From Cyclaneusma minus (lineage: Eukaryota; Ascomycota; Leotiomycetes; Marthamycetales; Marthamycetaceae), in NCBI GenBank assembly GCA_037179335.1, contig JAKZHN010000003.1:930001-994000 (forward strand): a stretch of 64,000 bases of DNA, in the 5' to 3' direction. The notes under the pieces were generated by a model. That model was not told the origin of the DNA and did no database searches. It worked only from the letters and a program-made list of their open reading frames with translations. A program made the position numbers and the translations under genes. Below, piece after piece: positions 44,860 through 57,048 of the stretch; within the stretch, counting starts at the first letter, position 1; each line of letters starts with the position of its first letter.

Positions 44860-46100
44860 TAATTAAACTTTGAAAATTTTAAAAACTAATTTTATTATTA
44901 ATATTTAAATTTTAATAAGGTTTTTAATTAAGATCGCCAGGTTAAGCATTAGCAATATTAATAAAATTATATAAAATTAATTAATATTATTAGCTTATCA
45001 ATTGGCAATGCTATTATTTAAAACCGCATTATTATTTATTAAATAATAATTGGTAATAGCAATATTTTTAGCGCGGATTTTTTTAGCAACCCTATTTATT
45101 AAGCTAATAATAAATAAACATAGGGTTATATATATATATATATATTGCAATTAATAAAATGCTGTTTTTAAAATAAATAAATTCTATTAATTTTAAATTT
45201 GCAATTAAATTTTAAAAATCTTAAAAATTAATTTTGTAATCGATATTTAAATTTTAATAAAATGGTAACTGGCAATAATAGGATTTTTAAATTGGTAATA
45301 AATAAAAATTGGATTTTTTTATATATATATTGCAATTAATAAAATATTGTATTTAAAATAAATTGGCTTTATTAATTTTTAATTTTTAATTAAATTTTTA
45401 TAATTATAAAAATTGGCCTAGCTATTAATATTTAAAACTTTAATAATTATACAGCCTGGCAATATTAGCTTTCCGCCTAGCAATATTTAAAATTTAGGCA
45501 AAGGTGGCCTGGCAATATATAAAAATTATTTAGCGCTATATATAAGAAATTAAGTACCTGCTAGCTATTAATAATACCAAATTTTCTAAAACGTGGTTTT
45601 TAATGCCGTTATTTATTAAATTTATAAAAAATAAAAGTTAAATACCAATTCGGTTTTTATAAATTGCAATTAAAATAATTTTATAGCTAAAATAATTAAA
45701 GTTTAAAATTTTAAAATTTTAATTGGATTTTTAGAATTATAAAAACTAATTTTATTACTAAAATTTAAAATTTAAATAGGCTTGCAATTTAGCGATACCA
45801 ATTTTCTGTTTAGCAATATTTAAAAATCAAATATAAATAGCTTAATAATAAATAAAAATCGCCTAATAATATATACGGGATTTTAGGCGCTTAGCAATAC
45901 CAGGTTCCTTAAGGCGGTTTTTTTAATGCCGCTATTTATTAAATTTTTAATAAAAAAAAGAAATTCTAATTTCCCTTTTATAAATTACAATTAAAAAAAA
46001 TATAAATAAAATAATTAAACCTTGCTAATTTTTAATATTTAATTAAAATTTTACAATTATAAAAATTTAGCTAATTATAAATTTATATAATTTAATAGTT
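44860..46100. repeat. Degenerate repeat of about 320-330 bp
   Basis: A block with AATTTTAATTAAA, then AAAAACTAATTTTATTA and ATTTAAATTTTAATA recurs near 44869, 45196, 45385, 45705 and 46030, interleaved with GGCAATACC/GGCAATAAT and GCGCTATATA words. Three of the four intervals are about 320-327 and one about 190. Related GGCAATA words continue to about 49.6 kb. Confidence 0.5.
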
Positions 46101-49100
46101 TTGTAAATTGGCGGTACCGGTTTTTAGCCTAGCAATAATAATTTTTAAAAGCGGATTTTTTAGCAATATTAAAAAATAATCCAGCGCTATATATAAAAAT
46201 TTAAATTTTTCTTAATTATTTTCATTATTTTTAATTGCTTAAAATGCTTTAAATTATTTGGGTTTAATTTCATTTTTTTCATTTTTTTCAATTATTTAAA
46301 GCTTTTAATTGAAAGTTGCTTTTATTATAAAGGCTTGGCAATGCCGGTTTTTAGCTTGGCAATAATAATTCTTTTTTATTAAATTGCCTAGCAATATTAG
46401 CAAATTGGCTGGCGCTATATACGGGATTTTTAATATCAGGAAATAATTAGCGCCAATAAACTTTTTAGGGCGGTTTTTTTTTAGCAATGACAAAAATTAG
46501 GATATTGGTCTTAACAATAGGTTTTTTTTATAATTAAGCATAATCTTTGCAGCAAATAGCTTTATTAATTCCAATTAATTAAATAAGATTATTAGCAAAT
46601 TTTTAATATAATCCAATATTGCGTTTATAAAATATTAACCTTAATATTATTATTGCTTGCCCCCGAATTTTAAAATACCTATTTTAATAATTTTAGCCTA
46701 TTACTATAATTTTAAATAGATTTATTATTTGCCTAATTAATTTTAAAGCAATTGGTAAAATTAAAAAAAAATGATATTTTATTTATAAAAATTTTAAAAA
46801 ATATTATTATTTTTTAACCCTTAAATATTCGTTATTATAATTTTAATTAATTATTTCAATTTTAAATATGCCTATTGCTTCCCTAATTAATTTTAAATTA
46901 ACTGGCAAATTTTTAGCCTTATTTTATTTGCTGTTTTTAAAAATTTGCCATTATTATTTGAAAACTTTTAATTTTTTCCCAGCTATAATTATCCCTTATT
47001 TTGATATTTATAATAGGTTTTAAATTGCTTTGCCGCTTTTTTAGGCCTTAAAAATATTTTCTATAAAATTTTGCAATTTTGCATAATTTGAAAATATAAG
47101 TTATAAATTATAAATTTTATTTTTATTTTTTTAAGCTATGCTATTTTCTTTTACTAATAATTATAAAAAAAATTAAATTATTTTACTGTTTTCCCCTATT
47201 TTAAAAACGCTTTAAATAATATTTAGGGATTTTTTATAAGCGAAAAATATAAATTTTAGCTATTAAATTTTGTTTTTATTTTTAAATTTTCTAATTAGCT
47301 TTTAAATTATTTCGCCGCTTTTTCCTGCTTTAAATAAGCGGCGAGCAATATTTAAAGGTTTAAAATAATTAGAAATTGTAAGTTTTAAATATTAAATTTT
47401 GCGGTTATTTGCTTTTTATTTTAAATTTGGCTATTATTTTATACCTTTAAGCCTATTAAGCTTAAAATTTAGCTTATATTATTTTGGTTTTGCTAGGACC
47501 CTTTAAATATATTTAAAAAGCTAATAACGCAATTTTTTTTGATTGCAAAATTCGAGCTTTTTAAATCGTATTTTTAAAATATATTCCAATTTTAAAATTT
47601 AAAATATTTAAGCAAGCTTTTAAATATTTAAGCTGGTTTAATAAAATTTAAAAAATATAAAATTAAACCTTATAAAATTTATAATTTGTATTATATTTTT
47701 AATTCTATTTTTGATATCCGGCAAATTTATTACCTTTTAAAATGATATTTTAAAATTTTGCTAGCCTAGCTTTTAGGCTTATTTATATATTTTAAAAAGC
47801 TTAATTACATAATTAAATAATGTTTTTAAAAGCATAAAATTTTGATAGATTTTTGAATTTACCTTTAATTTATTATATTTGAATTTATAAAAAATATATA
47901 AGCTTAAACTTTATAGGCTAACTTATTAAAATATAAAAAAACCCAAAATTCCAAATATCTTAAATAAATTATTTTTATTTTAAATTTGCCAATTCTATAA
48001 TTGGCTAATAAATTTAAAAATTAATAAATATGCCTTTTGAAAATAGTAGACGCTTTTAAATTAAAAAGAATTATTTAAATATAATATTTTAAAAAAGTGG
48101 AAAAATTATTTATTTTAAAAGCTAATCTTTATTTTATTTTTTTATAGCCATTAAATATTGAATTTGCTTAAAATTTTACAATTTTAATAATCAAATACAA
48201 GAAATATATTAGGCCTAAAAAAACTGGGATTTTTTTTTTAAAAAAAATTAAGCCGGTTTAATTTTAAAAATTAATTAATATTAAATACAATAATATATTA
48301 TATAGCAATATACTAAAAATCAAAATCAAAAAAATTAATTAATTTGGCGGCGCCAATTTAAAGCTTGGCAATACCAATAAATTTATATTAAATAAATTGG
48401 CACTATATAATTAATATTATTAAATATTATTTTTTATTTTAATAAAATAAAAATTATTAATTATTAAGCTTTAAATTAATATTATTAAAAAATTTGGTAA
48501 AATAAAGCGTGCATTATTGAACAATAAAATAACGGTATTATTTTATATTATAAAAAAATAAAAAATATATAAAAACCCTATTAAATAGAGCTATTAGCGC
48601 TAAGCTTAGCAATAATAATTTTTTCATATTAAATTGCCTAATAATAATAAAAGGTTTTTTACCGGCGTCGATTAATTAAAACCAATTTAATTCGCATTTT
48701 TTAATATTTTAATACCAATATTATAATAAAGCCGTTTACGCTATTATGAACGCTGCCGTCTATATTTTTTAATATTTTAATATTTATATTTATAATAAAA
48801 TTCGGACCCCAATTTTTTTTAAATGTATTAATAAAAACCAAACAAAAACAAAAAAAAACCTTTTTTATAAATAAAAACGATCCGCTATTAAAATATAAAG
48901 CCTTCTTAAATTAAAATAAAATAAGGTAATAGATATATTAAAAATAAAATAAATCAATAAAAGCTAGGCAAATAAAAGCTTACGCTATATTTTGGCTTAA
49001 ATATTGGGGCCAATTAGTATTATTATATATTTTGCCTTTATATTTAATATTCTTTTTCCGAAGGCCTTTCCGACAATTTTTAATTTAATATTTATATTTT

Positions 49101-52100
49101 TTAGCATTTTAATGTTTATTTTTGCAATAAAATTAATGGCCAAAATCCTTTTAAATATAATCCGTATAAATAAATTAATTTTGCCTAAAATAAAAATTCC
49201 GTATTTATAGCGGTATTAATAATACCGCTATTGGTTTTAAAAAAGCAAAAATTAAAATTAAAAGCCGGCTTTTATAAAAAAAGAAATTATTAAAAAAATT
49301 GGCGGCCTTTATATAAATATTTTTATGCTTATTTAATTTATTTTTATTTACTAAATTGCTTGGTTTTTATAATTATAAATATATAAAATTGCCAATACTA
49401 AGCCTGGCAATAATATTTTTTTATACTAAATAACCTGGTAATAATAAAGAATTATTTGCCGCCGCCATTCATTTTAATTAATTATATATTTTTAAATAAA
49501 TTTTAAATTTTTGGCGCTATTAATGCTAAGCCTGGCAATAATATTTTATATAGCAAATAGCCTAATAATATTAAAGGATTATTTAGCGCCGTTAATAAAA
49601 ATATTGCTTAATTATTTTATATAAAACAATTTAAATTGTAATTTTATTTTAAAATATTTTATTAATTTTTTAAGCCCCTAGCTATTTGCTATTCAATTTC
49701 TTATATTTAAATTTATTATTTATAATTTTGCAAAATATTTAAAAATTTACCGGCAATATTAAAATTAAAGGTTTTTATAATAGCAAAACCTATCCGCTTA
49801 ATTAGAAAAATCTTTAATTCTTTTTTTAATTATTTAAAATAGTTTTGGGTATTTTTTTTAATTATTTAAAATAACTTTGATTATTTAAAATGATTTTGAT
49901 TATAAAAAATATCTATAAATTTTTAAAAGCCTAAAATAAATATATATAATATAAGAATTTGAAGTCTTAAAAATTGTAAAATAATTAATAATTATAAATA
50001 ATTATAAATCTTTGTATTTTAAAATATGCTTATAAATATTATTAAATTCTAAGTTATTTTTAAAACCAATTAATATTAAATAATATAATTTAATAACTAA
50101 AATATATTAAAATATAAAATATTTAAAAATAGCCTTTACTATATATTAAATTAGCCTATTATTATTAATATTAAATCTGTCAATATTTTTTAATTGCCCC
50201 TTTTTTATTTAGCAATATATATATCTTTTTTAGCGCCGCCAGCAATATTTAATTTTGCAAATCTTAATTTTTAATTGCTATATTTACTATTAATTTAAAG
50301 CCCGGCGGCGCCAATTTCTTTTACCAAATTTAATGCCATTATTAATTTAATATTTAATATTGCTAAAACAAAATGCTATATTTAAAATAATGCCGCTATT
50401 TTTATATATTTATTACTAGCATTTCCCCCCTTAAATCCTATTATGGCCAAGCAGCCGCCAGCCAAAACCTAATAATAATAGCTTTATTAAATATAGGGCT
50501 TTTTTTAAAAATCCCAATTCTATTTTCCATTTCTAAATTTATTTTTTATTATTGCTTTAATTTTTTTTATTATAATAAGCTTTTTTTTGCCTTATTTTAA
50601 AAAGTTTTAGCAAATTAAGTTTTAAGCTTAAAGCTATAATTTAAGCTGTTATATAACTGTAAACTTAATTTTATAATAAAAGAAAATGGTTGGCAAAAAG
50701 AGGTAATAATAATGGCCAAATAGGCAAAAATAATATTAAGTTAATAAAAAAAAAGGTTTTTATTAAGCAAAAAAGGTTTGTTTATAGCTGGCCCAGCATT
50801 TTAAAGCGGTAAAAATAACCATTATTATTTAAGAATTAAAATTTCAAAATTTTAAATTTTAAATTTTAATTATATAAATACATGTAATAAATAGCCTTGC
50901 CCGTTTATAAATTTAAAATTTTGCCTTTTTTAAGCGTGGTTAAATATTGTAATTTTAATATTAGCGGTATTAGCAATAATTTTTTTTGGGAAAAAGGGGG
51001 ATTTTTATATAAAAAAGGCGGGGTTTAAAATAAATTATACTATTAAATAAGCTTTTAAAGCCATTTTTTTAAATTATTAGGGCCTTAAGCGGCTAGCTTT
51101 TTATTTATAAAATCATTTTTTAATTTTTCAATTTTTCAATTTTTTATTATTATAATTTTGCAATTTCCGGTATTTAATTAACCAGCTATTTTTTATTTTT
51201 ATATTTGCAAATATTTTTAGAAAATGGTTTACAGAGCTTGGATTTTATTGCTTAATGGTTTTATATTTTTTTTATTAAAGACTATTGCCGTTAAGCAATT
51301 TTTTTAATACCATTTTTGATATTTTTGATATTTTTTACCGTTAAAAGCTTTTTATTATTTATATTTTTTAATTATAAAAGCATTTTACTTTTTCCCAATT
51401 CTTTTTTTTATAATTTAAAATTAATTATAAAAAAATAGCTTAAATTAATATTTATTATTTAATAATTAAAAAATAACGGCTTTGCCAACCTAATTAGCTA
51501 TTATATATATATATATATATATTTATTTATAAACCCTAAAATATATTCGCTAAATTAAATTTAAAAGTATTTAAAAAAGTATTTAAACAATTTTGGTTAA
51601 TTAATAATTACCCTTTTTTATTTTACTATATTATTAAATTTATTAAATATTTTTAAATTATTTAAAGCTGCCATTAACCATAAGCTATTATTAATTGCAA
51701 TAATTTTATTATTTGCTTATGCTTTTAAATTAATTGCAAGCGCTTAAAAATACAAATGCTATATTTCCAGCCTATATTTCCAGCTTTAACTCTTTAAAAA
51801 TGGCAAATATTTTTGCCAATTGTTTTTAAAGCCAAGCCGAATCCAATATTATAGCTATTTTAAAAAAAACCCACCGGCCCCTTTTTTATAAAAAATCTTT
51901 TTTTCCCTCAAATTTTCCCATTTTCCCATTAATAAAACCGCTGTAAAAATTGCTGCTAAAGCTCGGACGCCCTTTATTAGCAATTTTTTAATGAATTAAT
52001 TAAAATTAGAATAATTTAAAATTAAGCAAAATTTATAAAAAGCATTTTATTTTTGCTTATTTAACCACCATTACCATTATTATTATTTACCAGTTCGCCT

Positions 52101-52541
52101 TTTTTGTTCTATTATATTTAATTGCAATTTTCTTTTTTTTTGCCATCACCCTTTTTTTCCCCTATTTCTAATTGCCATTCTTTTTGCCGATTTTTTTTAA
52201 TTTATTTATTTTCCTATTATTAAAAGGATTTTAAAAAATATTAAATTTAAATTAAAAGGGCCAAAAACAAACGCTAAAAAGCTTTTTTTTAATTATATTT
52301 ATAGGCCTTTTAGCTAATGAAAAAAACTATTTTAAAAAAATAATGCCATATTATATATAAAATTTTCATAGACATCCTTATTTTTTTTATTTATAAAAGC
52401 ACGTTTTTCTTTTTTAATTTTTCCCCTTTTTTTATTAATTAAAAAAAAGCCCTTACGGCAAAATATTGTGTTAAGAGTTTTTTTAATATTATTGGTTAAA
52501 AAATATATTTAAGCTATAATGATTATTTAATTGGCTTTTAT

Positions 52542-52695
52542 AATATAATTATTAATTGCTAGCCATTTTATTAATATAATTTAAGCTTATTATTAAAGCC
52601 GGCCAGGCTTTTGCAATATAATTATTAATTGCTGGCTATTTTATTAATTTAATTTAAGCTTATTATTAAAGCTAGCTAAGGCTTTTAAATTAGGT
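52542..52695. repeat. Two-copy tandem repeat, 73-bp unit
   Basis: AATATAATTATTAATTGCT begins at 52542 and again at 52615, followed in both copies by TTATTAA-ATAATTTAAGCTTATTATTAAAGC. The first copy ends CCGGCCAGGCTTTT where the second has TAGCTAAGGCTTTT, i.e. C in one and T in the other. Confidence 0.7.
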
Positions 52696-54155
52696 ATTAA
52701 GCATTGAACGCTTAATTTGCCAAAAAAAAGGGACGAATTTATTTGGCTTATATTAGCTTATAATATTTATAGCCCAATAATCTTTTAATATTTATTACCG
52801 GGTTTTTGGCCTATTGCTTTATTTGGCAAAAAAATATTTTGTATTTTATTATATTTTAGTTGAATTTATAATTAAAGGCATTTTTAAATTGGGTTTATAA
52901 TTTTATATTTATTTATTAACCCGCCTTTTTTTTTATATATAATTTGCAAGCTTTGACAATAAAATTTAATATTGGAATTATAGACCAAATTTGTATTAAA
53001 AAAATACCGCAATTATTTTTTATAATTTTAAATTTAAAGTATATTTAGTATTTTTTAAGCAATTAAAAAGGCTTAAAATTAAATTATTAATAAATTATTA
53101 ATAGGTTATTTTAAAAAAAAAAATTATTAAGCCGCTGATTATACCTTAAAATAATATTATAAATGCCATATATAAAAAAATCTAAAAGATTTTATAGCAT
53201 ATAGGAAAAAAAAAGCAAAAAGCCAAAAAATCATATAAATTAAATATATATAAGCGAGTAAAGGCTTTAAACAGAAACTTAGGGTTTTTTTTTTAAATTA
53301 GAGGCTAATATATTTTATTATATATTATTTAAGTATATTTAAAAGCTGCAAATATTAAATTATTGCTATTTATTATTTAATAATACCAAAATTTTTAATT
53401 TTAAATAAAAAAGGCCGGCGCTAAATATATAAAAAATTAAAAGGCGGTTATGAAAAAAATTGCTTATATTATTTTAAATATTAATTGCGCATATTATATA
53501 TTATATTTCCTAATATTAAATACCAATTATAAATATTATATATTATACTTTTTAATACTAAATACCCATTATACTATATTGGAAATATTTTTTAAAAATA
53601 TAATAAAATAGCCAATATTTTAGCCCAGCCAATTTTAAAATCAATTTAAATTGCAAAAAAAAAACTATTAATTGCTGCTAGGCGGCCTAAAATTAAAAAT
53701 TAAAAAAATTAAAAAAGGGAAATTTATAGCCAGCTTTAAATTTGGCCTTTTATTTATAAAAGTATATTAGTCTTTTTTTTAAAACCTTTTTTTAAGCCAT
53801 TCTATATTATTAAGCAAAATATATTTAAGGCTTGGAAAATATATATATATATAAAGTCCCGGACTATTTATAGAAAATCTTTTTTTAAACCATTTTTCTA
53901 TAAATATAATTTCTTTATATTTTTTATAAATTAAAAAAAAGCCTTTATAAGCAATTATCCCCCCAATAGCTAATTTTCCTAATTTTCCTAATTTTCTTAA
54001 TATTTCTATTTTAACTTTCCAAGTTTGGCTAACCTATTTAATTTTTTTTTTAATTTTTTTAATTTATTAACCCTAATTAAAAAATTACCTTATAAAGCAA
54101 GGGGCCTAACCTATTAATTTATAAGGCGGCGGCCTTTTTTTTATATTTCTATCAC

Positions 54156-54262
54156 ACGGCTTAAATATCGGGTGCAGGAGTATTCCCTCGTTTGGGAATA
54201 TTATGGGTTTTTTATACTCTAGCTTAGCGGTAGCATGCTGCACCATGTTACTCCGTGACAAT
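54156..54262. repeat. Duplicated element L, less mutated copy
   Basis: Begins ACGGCTTAAATATCGGGTGC and ends near TCCGTGACA. It contains TAGCTTAGCGGTAGCATGC, close to a Pol III A-box plus D-arm. A second copy lies at 55382-55488 at a constant offset of 1226 bases. Confidence 0.7.
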
Positions 54263-54275
54263 TTCCCCAATCCAA

Positions 54276-54612
54276 TTTAATACCAAATTCTGATTTATAA
54301 GGCTATAATTTAAAGCTAAGTTTTTGGTGCTATAATTTAAAATTGGATTTATAAGGCTGTAATTTAAAGCTTGGTTTATAGCGCTATAATTTAAAGCTGA
54401 ATTTATAAGGCTATATTAATTTAAAGCTGGGTTTATAAAATTATAATTTAAAGCTAAATTTATAAGATAGTAATTTAAATTTAAATTTATAAGGCTGTAA
54501 TTTAAAGCTAAATTTATAGGGCCGTAATTTTAAAGCTAAATTTATAAATTTATAATTTAAAGCTGGATTTATAAAGCTATAATTTAAAGCTAAATTTATA
54601 AAGCGGTAATTT
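54276..54612. repeat. Minisatellite, 27-bp unit, about twelve copies
   Basis: Units vary around TATAATTTAAAGCTGAATTTATAAGGC. Spacing is mostly 27 bases with occasional 1-2 base changes. A lone related unit follows at about 54830-54870. Confidence 0.85.
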
Positions 54613-55381
54613 TTTGCACAATTATTATCCAGCTTATTTATATTAGCAAAAATTCTTTAGATTATATTAATATAAAAATATATATTTTATTTTTAAAAAA
54701 CCAAATATAAATTTAAAATTGCGTTATTAATTAAGCGGTATAATTCCCAAATTTTTATTTTATTAAAAATATAAAAGCCGCTTATTTAAATCTAATAATA
54801 AATAGCTTGTTTTTAAAAACTTTTTGGGCTATAATTTAAAGCTTAATTTATAAATGGTAATTTTTAATACGGGTATTATTTAACTGGCTTTTATTAGCAA
54901 AAAAAATCTATATTAATAAAAATAAAAATATATAATAAAAGCCAATAGAAAAAAGCATAAATGTAAAAGGGTGCGGCTAATTAAATGGTATAATTTCTAA
55001 ATTTTTATTTTGCTAAAATTTAAAGCCCGCCCTATTCGAGTTTTATATTTTTTTTTCTAATTTCTTTTTGCATTTCTTTTTTCTTTTTTTTTCCCACCTT
55101 TATATATTAGCTGTAATTTTAATACGGTTTTAAAAAGCTTTAATTAAGCAATTGGCAATTCGAGAGCACGGGCTATATAAAGGCCTTGGAAAAGGGGTGC
55201 TGGCCGCTATAAAAAGCTCGCAAATGTTTTTATTTTTATTTTATTTCGCAATAAAAAGCTTGCGATTTTCCTTTATTTAATTTTTGAAAACTCTTTTTTA
55301 AATTTAATTTTATTATTTATCCCGATTTCGTTTTTTTAAAGTTTTTATTTCCCGGTTTGGCTATTTGGCCAAATTTATTAT

Positions 55382-55488
55382 ACGGCTTAAATATTGGGTA
55401 TAGGAGTATTTTCTTATTTGGAAATATTACGGGCCTTTTATATTTTAGCTTAGCAATAATATACTATACTATATTATTTTATAATAAA
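55382..55488. repeat. Duplicated element L, AT-shifted copy
   Basis: Co-linear with 54156-54262 without gaps. Nearly every difference replaces G or C of the first copy with A or T (for example GCGGTAGCATGC against GCAATAATATAC); three neighbouring positions go the other way. Confidence 0.7.
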
Positions 55489-55957
55489 ATTTCCATTTAA
55501 TTTTTAAAATAGCCTGCTTGGCGGCAACTTTATTTGCTTGCTTTTTGTTTTATAAATCGAGATATATTTTTAAAATAATTATAAGGGTATTAAAGGGCGC
55601 TAATATATATAAAATACCGTTAGCTTTTGGTCCGTTTATAAGCTTTTAATTTTTTATTTTAATGCCGTATTTTAAAAAATTGGTGGCTTAGGACTTTATT
55701 ATTAGCATAAATAAAGCTAGCTAAACTTTCAAAGCGCCGAATTTAGCCCATTATCCGGCAAAAAGGGTTTTGAATTCTCCTTTAAGGCTATAAAGCTATT
55801 ATTTTCGCAATTTATATTTAATAATAATGCCAGCGCTATTTTATTTATTTTACCCCATTATTTCCATACGGGATTAAAGTATTTTAATAGAAGAAAGTAT
55901 GCTTACGCATATACCAGCTAGTTCGAGTTTCCTCTATTTATAAGTAGCTTTATTCAG

Positions 55958-56070
55958 GCCTTTATATTAAGCTTTTATATTGGCTTTTAAAACTTTAAAT
56001 AGCTTTAAATATAATATAAAATCCTGGAATTTAAAGCAATTTTAGCAATCGCTAAATTATACCCTAGGTA
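55958..56070. repeat. Duplicated element R, AT-shifted copy
   Basis: 113 bp, gap-free alignment with 56371-56483. By eye I count 24 transitions, all G/C in the other copy and A/T here, and one transversion. Confidence 0.8.
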
Positions 56071-56370
56071 TTTTTTTTTTGCATATAATAAACTATATTA
56101 TAAATAATGAATTTTATAATAATAAAATTGATTTATTATTATATGGATTTTATATAAAAAAAATTAATAATTAAAAGCGTAAGCAATAATAAAGCTTATA
56201 ATTGTTTTTTTTGCTACTATTGTTTTTTTTAATATTAATTGCTTTATTAATTTAATTAATTTAATTTGCCTTTTCACTTTTTTATATACTTTATTTTTAT
56301 AGCTAATTATATACCGTACAGCCTTATAATAGCCGGAGCTAATTTTAATCGAGCTTTTGGCTTTACCCAA

Positions 56371-56483
56371 GCCTTTGTATTAAGCTTTTATATTGGCTTT
56401 TAAAGCTCCGAATAGCTTTAAACATAGCGCAAAAGCCTGGGATTTAAGGCAGCTCTAGCGACCGCTGGGCTATGCCCCAGGCA
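56371..56483. repeat. Duplicated element R, less mutated copy with tRNA-like 3' part
   Basis: On the minus strand its end reads GGGGCATAGCCCAGCGGTCG, CTAGAGC, then GCCTTAAATCCCAGGC. TAGCCCAGCGG is a good Pol III A-box with a D-arm context, and GCCT...AGGC could be an anticodon-type stem. This resembles the tRNA-derived head of a SINE. It forms the right-hand edge of the AT-rich block. Confidence 0.65.
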
Positions 56484-57048
56484 ATACAGATATTCAAAAA
56501 TTCTTCCTTTCCTTTTTGCATGTGACGAGCTACACCATAAAGTAGGATGTTAGTGCTTGTACGATGGCCTCACGATGAGGGGAGACTGCATTTGCCATTT
56601 TGAATGGTCAGTGACGAGGGGCCAAATATATTTGTAGAGTAAGGTGGCGCGGCACGGTGGGTGGATGGGTCAGAGGATGAAATAAAGTAGCTGAAGTGGA
56701 GGGGCTTGTGTAACGTCAGCCTCGACAATGATTAATTGCATGAAATCCATCAAGTAGTTATCAAACCGCAATATAAAAAGTGTGCCCTAGTGCGAAAACC
56801 CGACATTCATTAGAGCATTGAGGACCGGAAGAAGTAACAAGCTAACTTCGCCGTCTCCAGCCTTGCTGACCACCGACGCAAAATGCAGCAAATAGACCCA
56901 CGAAATGAGGCTGATAACACTAACGTGCAATCTTACCCCAGACACCTGAACACGCTGCACGAATGCTACGCAATATTAAAATCTCGCCCACCAGTTAACT
57001 CCCTTCAACGCCATGCTCACTGACCAATGAAGCAAATGTTGCCACTCA
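56484..57048. other. Intergenic region right of the AT-rich block
   Basis: Composition is normal again. It contains the 3' flank of the RhoGAP gene and no recognisable gene or repeat. Confidence 0.5.

Larger units (their letters stand above)
37780..56483. repeat. 18.7-kb AT-rich block of degraded repeats (RIP-type heterochromatin)
   Basis: Composition changes abruptly at about 37.8 kb to very AT-rich DNA full of TTTAAA/TAATAT words, and back at about 56.5 kb. The longest open frames are about 60-70 codons of Lys/Ile/Asn/Leu, as expected by chance in such DNA. No tRNA, rRNA or mitochondrial gene is recognised. Several tandem families and two pairs of duplicated elements are visible (separate entries), and paired copies differ mainly by G-to-A and C-to-T changes. 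Known in Pezizomycotina: RIP acts on duplicated DNA and leaves AT-rich, H3K9-methylated islands; regional centromeres of many species have the same composition. Confidence 0.85.

Noticed and set aside
37780..56483. Nuclear copy of mitochondrial DNA
   Set aside because: The AT content would fit, but I found no mitochondrial gene, rRNA or tRNA segment, and the paired repeats with one-way transitions fit RIP of nuclear repeats better.
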